This document shows positions 5,156-6,998 of a stretch of 6,998 nt of DNA, one piece after another. Under the pieces are notes generated by a model. The model was not told the DNA's origin. It worked only from the letters and a program-made list of their open reading frames with translations, and ran no database searches. Position numbers and translations under genes: made by a program. Position 1 is the stretch's first letter. Every line of letters starts with the position of its first letter. Where the stretch lies: the NCBI GenBank assembly GCA_947599995.1, contig CANQFW010000068.1:1-6998 (forward strand), read 5' to 3'. The DNA is from an uncultured Clostridia bacterium (lineage in GTDB: Bacteria > Bacillota > Clostridia > TANB77 > CAG-508).

Positions 5156-5173
5156 CTTTGCGGAATTTTGCAA
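5145..5173 (-). promoter_or_regulatory. Promoter of the TetR / acyl-CoA synthetase operon
   Basis: On the minus strand, TATAAT (5150-5145) is a perfect -10 and TTGCAA (5173-5168) is a four-of-six -35 at 17-bp spacing. The expected start near 5138 gives a leader of about 35 bases before the TTG codon, including the ribosome site GAAAGGAAAG. Confidence 0.75.
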
Positions 5174-5385
5174 GAGTTTTTTGAATGAGTGAATGGGGCG
5201 TACAAAATAATTCGTGAATCACTTAATGTAAAAGAGATTTATCATATTTACAATACATTTTTTTATTAATATTAATTATTTTATAGACAACTATTTATTA
5301 ATTTTTTAGTTACATAAAAAAAATATTAAAGTCGCAAAATGTCGTTTTTTCTTTACAAAATCTATGATTTTTATGATGAGTTCTA
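5174..5385. other. Intergenic stretch with two GTCG direct repeats 10 bp apart; otherwise no gene seen
   Basis: This A+T-rich stretch between the TetR promoter and the promoter of the 115-aa gene has no open frame with a ribosome site that I could support. Two features stand out. AGTCGCA (5330-5336) and TGTCGTT (5340-5346) are GTCG-centred units exactly 10 bases apart, weakly like Spo0A boxes (TGTCGAA) but each missing at least two positions. TATGATTTTTATGATG (5363-5378) is a short direct repeat just upstream of the -35 box. Both could be activator sites or chance. Confidence 0.25.
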
Positions 5386-5414
5386 TTGACATTTATGTAA
5401 AACTATAGTATAAT
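5386..5414 (+). promoter_or_regulatory. Perfect consensus sigma-A promoter of the 115-aa gene
   Basis: TTGACA (5386-5391) and TATAAT (5409-5414) are both perfect with exactly 17 bases between them. The expected start is near 5421, giving a leader of about 30 bases. The gene should be strongly expressed unless repressed. Confidence 0.9.
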
Positions 5415-5450
5415 TAATTTTATATCTATAAAGAAAGGGGATCCAAGCCA

Positions 5451-5798
5451 ATGATCCAGAATGCAGAAAGAAAAAAAACGTTCCTTAAGAGTGAGCAATC
5501 CCACGGAGATAAGAGCTTTACGCTTTTTCTCAATGGCAGTAATGGTAGTATATTAACTGCCAAAACTGAAAAAACAGAGATTAAAATACCTGAAAAATTA
5601 CTTGGTTTTTCTAAAATTGAACATTTAATCTCTAAGATATATCATCTGCTTTTCAATGAATCTCCCCAAGAAATCATATTGGTACCAATTGAAAATGCAT
5701 CTGATGATTACGTTTATGGTTATCCTGTGGTGCTAATAACTAATTCTGCTCACAATTATCTTAAAGAACATTGCAGTTATAACCGTATGAATGGTTGA
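5451..5798 (+). CDS. Protein of unknown function, 115 aa, strongly promoted
   Basis: ATG at 5451 follows AAAGGGG (5434-5440) at ten bases, below a perfect promoter, and the TGA stop is followed by a strong terminator: a clean monocistronic unit. I do not recognise the family. There is no signal peptide or membrane segment. Residues 1-20 are polar and basic. Residues 22-48 look like beta strands ('SFTLFLNGSNGSILTAKTEK', then 'TEIKIPEKLLGF'). Residues 53-68 form a helix ('SKIEHLISKIYHLLFN'), and residues 72-108 suggest strands and a helix ('EIILVPIENA', 'VYGYPVVLIT', 'AHNYLKEHC'), so a small alpha/beta cytoplasmic domain is likely. The first 100 bases are about 39% G+C against about 28% in a sampled part of cmk, a mild composition shift that fades later in the gene. 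No functional link to the neighbours is evident. Confidence 0.85.
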   Translation: MIQNAERKKTFLKSEQSHGDKSFTLFLNGSNGSILTAKTEKTEIKIPEKLLGFSKIEHLISKIYHLLFNESPQEIILVPIENASDDYVYGYPVVLITNSAHNYLKEHCSYNRMNG

Positions 5799-5814
5799 TA
5801 ACAAAATCCATTTA

Positions 5815-5848
5815 AAAAATACTCACCATTTTTTTGGTGAGTATTTTT
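5815..5848. terminator. Bidirectional intrinsic terminator between the 115-aa gene and cmk
   Basis: AAAAATACTCACCA (5815-5828) and TGGTGAGTATTTTT (5835-5848) form a perfect 14-bp stem with a six-T loop. The stem ends in a T-run on the plus strand and, by symmetry, on the minus strand. It begins 17 bases after the stop of the 115-aa gene and lies two bases beyond the cmk stop codon, so one hairpin serves both convergent genes. Confidence 0.95.
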
Positions 5849-5850
5849 CT

Positions 5851-6525
5851 TTATCCTCTTCCCATTTTTTCTTTTATTAAGACTTTTATCTTTTCTACAA
5901 CTTCATCTATACTTAAATAAGATGTATCTATTACAATTGCATCAGTAGCTTTTTTTAATGCTCCAACTTTTTTTGTTTTATCCAATTCATCTCTTTTTCT
6001 TATATTTTTCAAAACCTCTTCAAAGTTTGACTCTATATTTTGCTTTTGGTTTTCTTTAAATCTTCTTTGAGCTCTCACCTCTTCATTTGCATCTAAATAT
6101 ATCTTTAAATTAGCATTTGGAAATACAACTGTTCCTATATCCCTTCCTTCCACAATTACATCTTTACCTTCTGCTAATTTTCTTTGAAGATTTACTAATT
6201 TTTCTCTAACTTTTATAATAGCAGATACATTAGATACTATTTGAGTTACTTCCATTTCTCTTATTTTTTTGCTTACATCTTCTCCATTTAGAAATACTTT
6301 ATCTACTTCTCCTTCATTTTCAATTTCAATTTTCATTTTGTCTATTAAATCTGCTATTTTTTCTTCTTCATCTAAACCATAACCTTTTCTTAAAACTTCT
6401 AATGCAACACACCTATAGGTTGCTCCTGTATCTAAATTTATTAGCCCCATTTCTTTTTCTATTCTTTTTGTAATGGTTCCCTTACCGCTACCAGCTGGTC
6501 CATCTACTGCTACAACAAAACTCAT
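5851..6525 (-). CDS. cmk: Cytidylate kinase (CMP/dCMP kinase)
   Basis: Cytidylate kinase phosphorylates CMP and dCMP to the diphosphates with ATP in the cytoplasm, feeding pyrimidine recycling, nucleic acid and phospholipid precursor supply. The 224-aa length is typical of bacterial Cmk. The ATP-binding Walker A loop is GPAGSGKGT (9-17). LDTGATYR (31-38) contributes to CMP binding, EGRDIGTVVFPNANLKIYLD (126-145) is the signature central segment, and AQRRFKENQ (152-160) starts the lid region. KKATDAIVIDTS (191-202) is the usual C-terminal motif. The ATG at 6525 has GGAGG (6541-6537) eleven bases upstream. In many Firmicutes cmk is followed by acyltransferase, ispH or rpsA genes. Here it stands alone and ends at a shared terminator, so it is apparently monocistronic. 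Confidence 0.97.
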   Translation of the reverse strand: MSFVVAVDGPAGSGKGTITKRIEKEMGLINLDTGATYRCVALEVLRKGYGLDEEEKIADLIDKMKIEIENEGEVDKVFLNGEDVSKKIREMEVTQIVSNVSAIIKVREKLVNLQRKLAEGKDVIVEGRDIGTVVFPNANLKIYLDANEEVRAQRRFKENQKQNIESNFEEVLKNIRKRDELDKTKKVGALKKATDAIVIDTSYLSIDEVVEKIKVLIKEKMGRG

Positions 6526-6549
6526 TTTTCTTTATTCCTCCACATGTAT

Positions 6550-6578
6550 ATATTATCATATTAATCTTTTAAATTCAA
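6550..6578 (-). promoter_or_regulatory. Weak candidate promoter of cmk
   Basis: On the minus strand TTGAAT (6578-6573) and TAATAT (6555-6550) stand 17 bases apart, each matching four of six consensus positions. An overlapping TATGAT (6560-6555) is a better -10 but has no -35 at proper spacing. The region is nearly all A and T, so the assignment is tentative. Confidence 0.25.
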
Positions 6579-6649
6579 TATATAAAATAAATAAATTTAT
6601 ACTATTAAATTCTGCGTTAATGTTTTATTTTAAAATTTCTCTAAAAACT

Positions 6650-6666
6650 ATTGAATTTATTTCAAT
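6650..6666. repeat. Small inverted repeat upstream of the Lys/Ser-rich gene, possible operator
   Basis: ATTGAA (6650-6655), five bases, TTCAAT (6661-6666) is a perfect 6-bp inverted repeat. It overlaps a possible -35 TTGAAT (6651-6656) for the plus-strand gene starting at 6716, whose best -10 at 17-bp spacing is only TAGGAT (6674-6679). It might be a protein-binding site or a chance A+T palindrome. Confidence 0.25.
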
Positions 6667-6715
6667 TTTATTATAGGATATTAAAAGAATAAAAATAACT
6701 TGGGAGGATAAAATT

Positions 6716-6998
6716 ATGGCAAGAAAAACAAAAGAAATATTAAATGATGAAGAGACTTTTAAAAAATCTACCTCTAAAGTAGGACAAAAGAAGAGTGCAG
6801 TAGCTAATAAAAAAGTTTCAAAAACAAAAGAAAATTCTTCAAGCTCAAAAACTACTAAAACATCCGCACAGAAAGCCTTAAATAAACAAAATAAAAATGT
6901 TTCAAAAGGTATAAAAAGTCCGAACATTTCAGAGGCTTCAAAGAAAACTAATTCTAAGTCTTCATCTACAGCTCGAAAAAAATCAGAAGTACAAAATA
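6716..6998 (+). CDS. Lys/Ser/Thr-rich disordered protein, 5' part only
   Basis: ATG at 6716 follows GGGAGG (6702-6707) by eight bases. The frame stays open for 94 codons to the window edge, so the product is incomplete. It begins MARKTKEILNDEETFKKSTS and then becomes almost pure low-complexity sequence of Lys, Ser, Thr, Asn and Ala, with repeated 'KKS/SKT/SSS' clusters and hardly any hydrophobic residues. Such composition resembles eukaryotic-type histone H1 tails or the basic tails of some bacterial nucleoid or ribosome-associated proteins. It is also used as a flexible linker before a folded domain, so the real function may lie in the missing part. No signal peptide is visible, so this segment is probably cytoplasmic. 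It is divergent from cmk with about 190 bases between the starts. Confidence 0.8.
   Translation, partial: MARKTKEILNDEETFKKSTSKVGQKKSAVANKKVSKTKENSSSSKTTKTSAQKALNKQNKNVSKGIKSPNISEASKKTNSKSSSTARKKSEVQN

Noticed and set aside
5174..5385. Possible riboswitch or structured leader for the 115-aa gene
   Set aside because: The perfect promoter at 5386-5414 starts transcription after this stretch, leaving a leader of only about 30 bases, and no known riboswitch pattern was seen.
6473..6676. 67-codon plus-strand open frame
   Set aside because: It is antisense to the cmk start (the Walker A region) and continues into A+T-rich intergenic DNA, with no ribosome site or family resemblance.
6625..6927. 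100-codon minus-strand open frame, Phe/Leu/Val-rich
   Set aside because: It is a mirror of the Lys/Ser-rich gene on the plus strand, which has a proper GGGAGG ribosome site; the minus-strand frame has none visible.

Overview
The window is A+T-rich throughout (roughly 27-30% G+C by eye). It has strong Shine-Dalgarno sequences (GGAGG type), textbook sigma-A promoters and U-tailed hairpin terminators. With the protein families present, this points to a low-G+C Gram-positive bacterium, most likely a member of the Clostridia. The species cannot be named from the sequence.

Left part (1-1300): two minus-strand genes lie in one transcription unit. The first encodes a 272-aa single-pass membrane protein of unknown function and starts from an extended -10 promoter. 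Only the first 32 codons of the second are in the window; its N-terminus faintly resembles DUF1016/YhcG-type proteins. Divergent from them is a 68-codon remnant that looks like the C-terminal end (DUF4368-like) of a large serine recombinase, a trace of an old mobile element. Two back-to-back hairpins follow it.

Middle left (1390-2790): a minus-strand tRNA gene with anticodon CAT has a perfect consensus promoter, an encoded CCA and its own terminator. Its acceptor stem fits the lysidine-modified tRNA-Ile2 at least as well as elongator tRNA-Met. Upstream is a minus-strand gene for a 286-aa coiled-coil-like protein of unknown function. Its upstream region carries four direct repeats at exactly 11-bp spacing, similar in design to Pho boxes bound by OmpR/PhoB-family response regulators.

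Middle (2797-5173): a two-gene minus-strand operon. A TetR-family repressor with a TTG start is followed, with start and stop codons touching, by a long-chain acyl-CoA synthetase-like AMP-forming ligase. A perfect 17-bp palindrome sits on the -10 box of the operon promoter. The layout suggests a self-controlled fatty-acid activation module, with the repressor sensing a fatty acid or acyl-CoA (inference).

Right part (5386-6998): a 115-aa protein of unknown function on the plus strand has a perfect consensus promoter. It shares a bidirectional 14-bp terminator with the convergent cytidylate kinase gene cmk. Divergent from cmk, the last plus-strand gene begins with a Lys/Ser/Thr-rich, histone-H1-like disordered segment and runs off the window. 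No CRISPR array, complete insertion sequence, rRNA or convincing riboswitch was seen. The best candidates for new biology are the 11-bp repeat promoter with its orphan gene, the TetR operator, and the three uncharacterised proteins.
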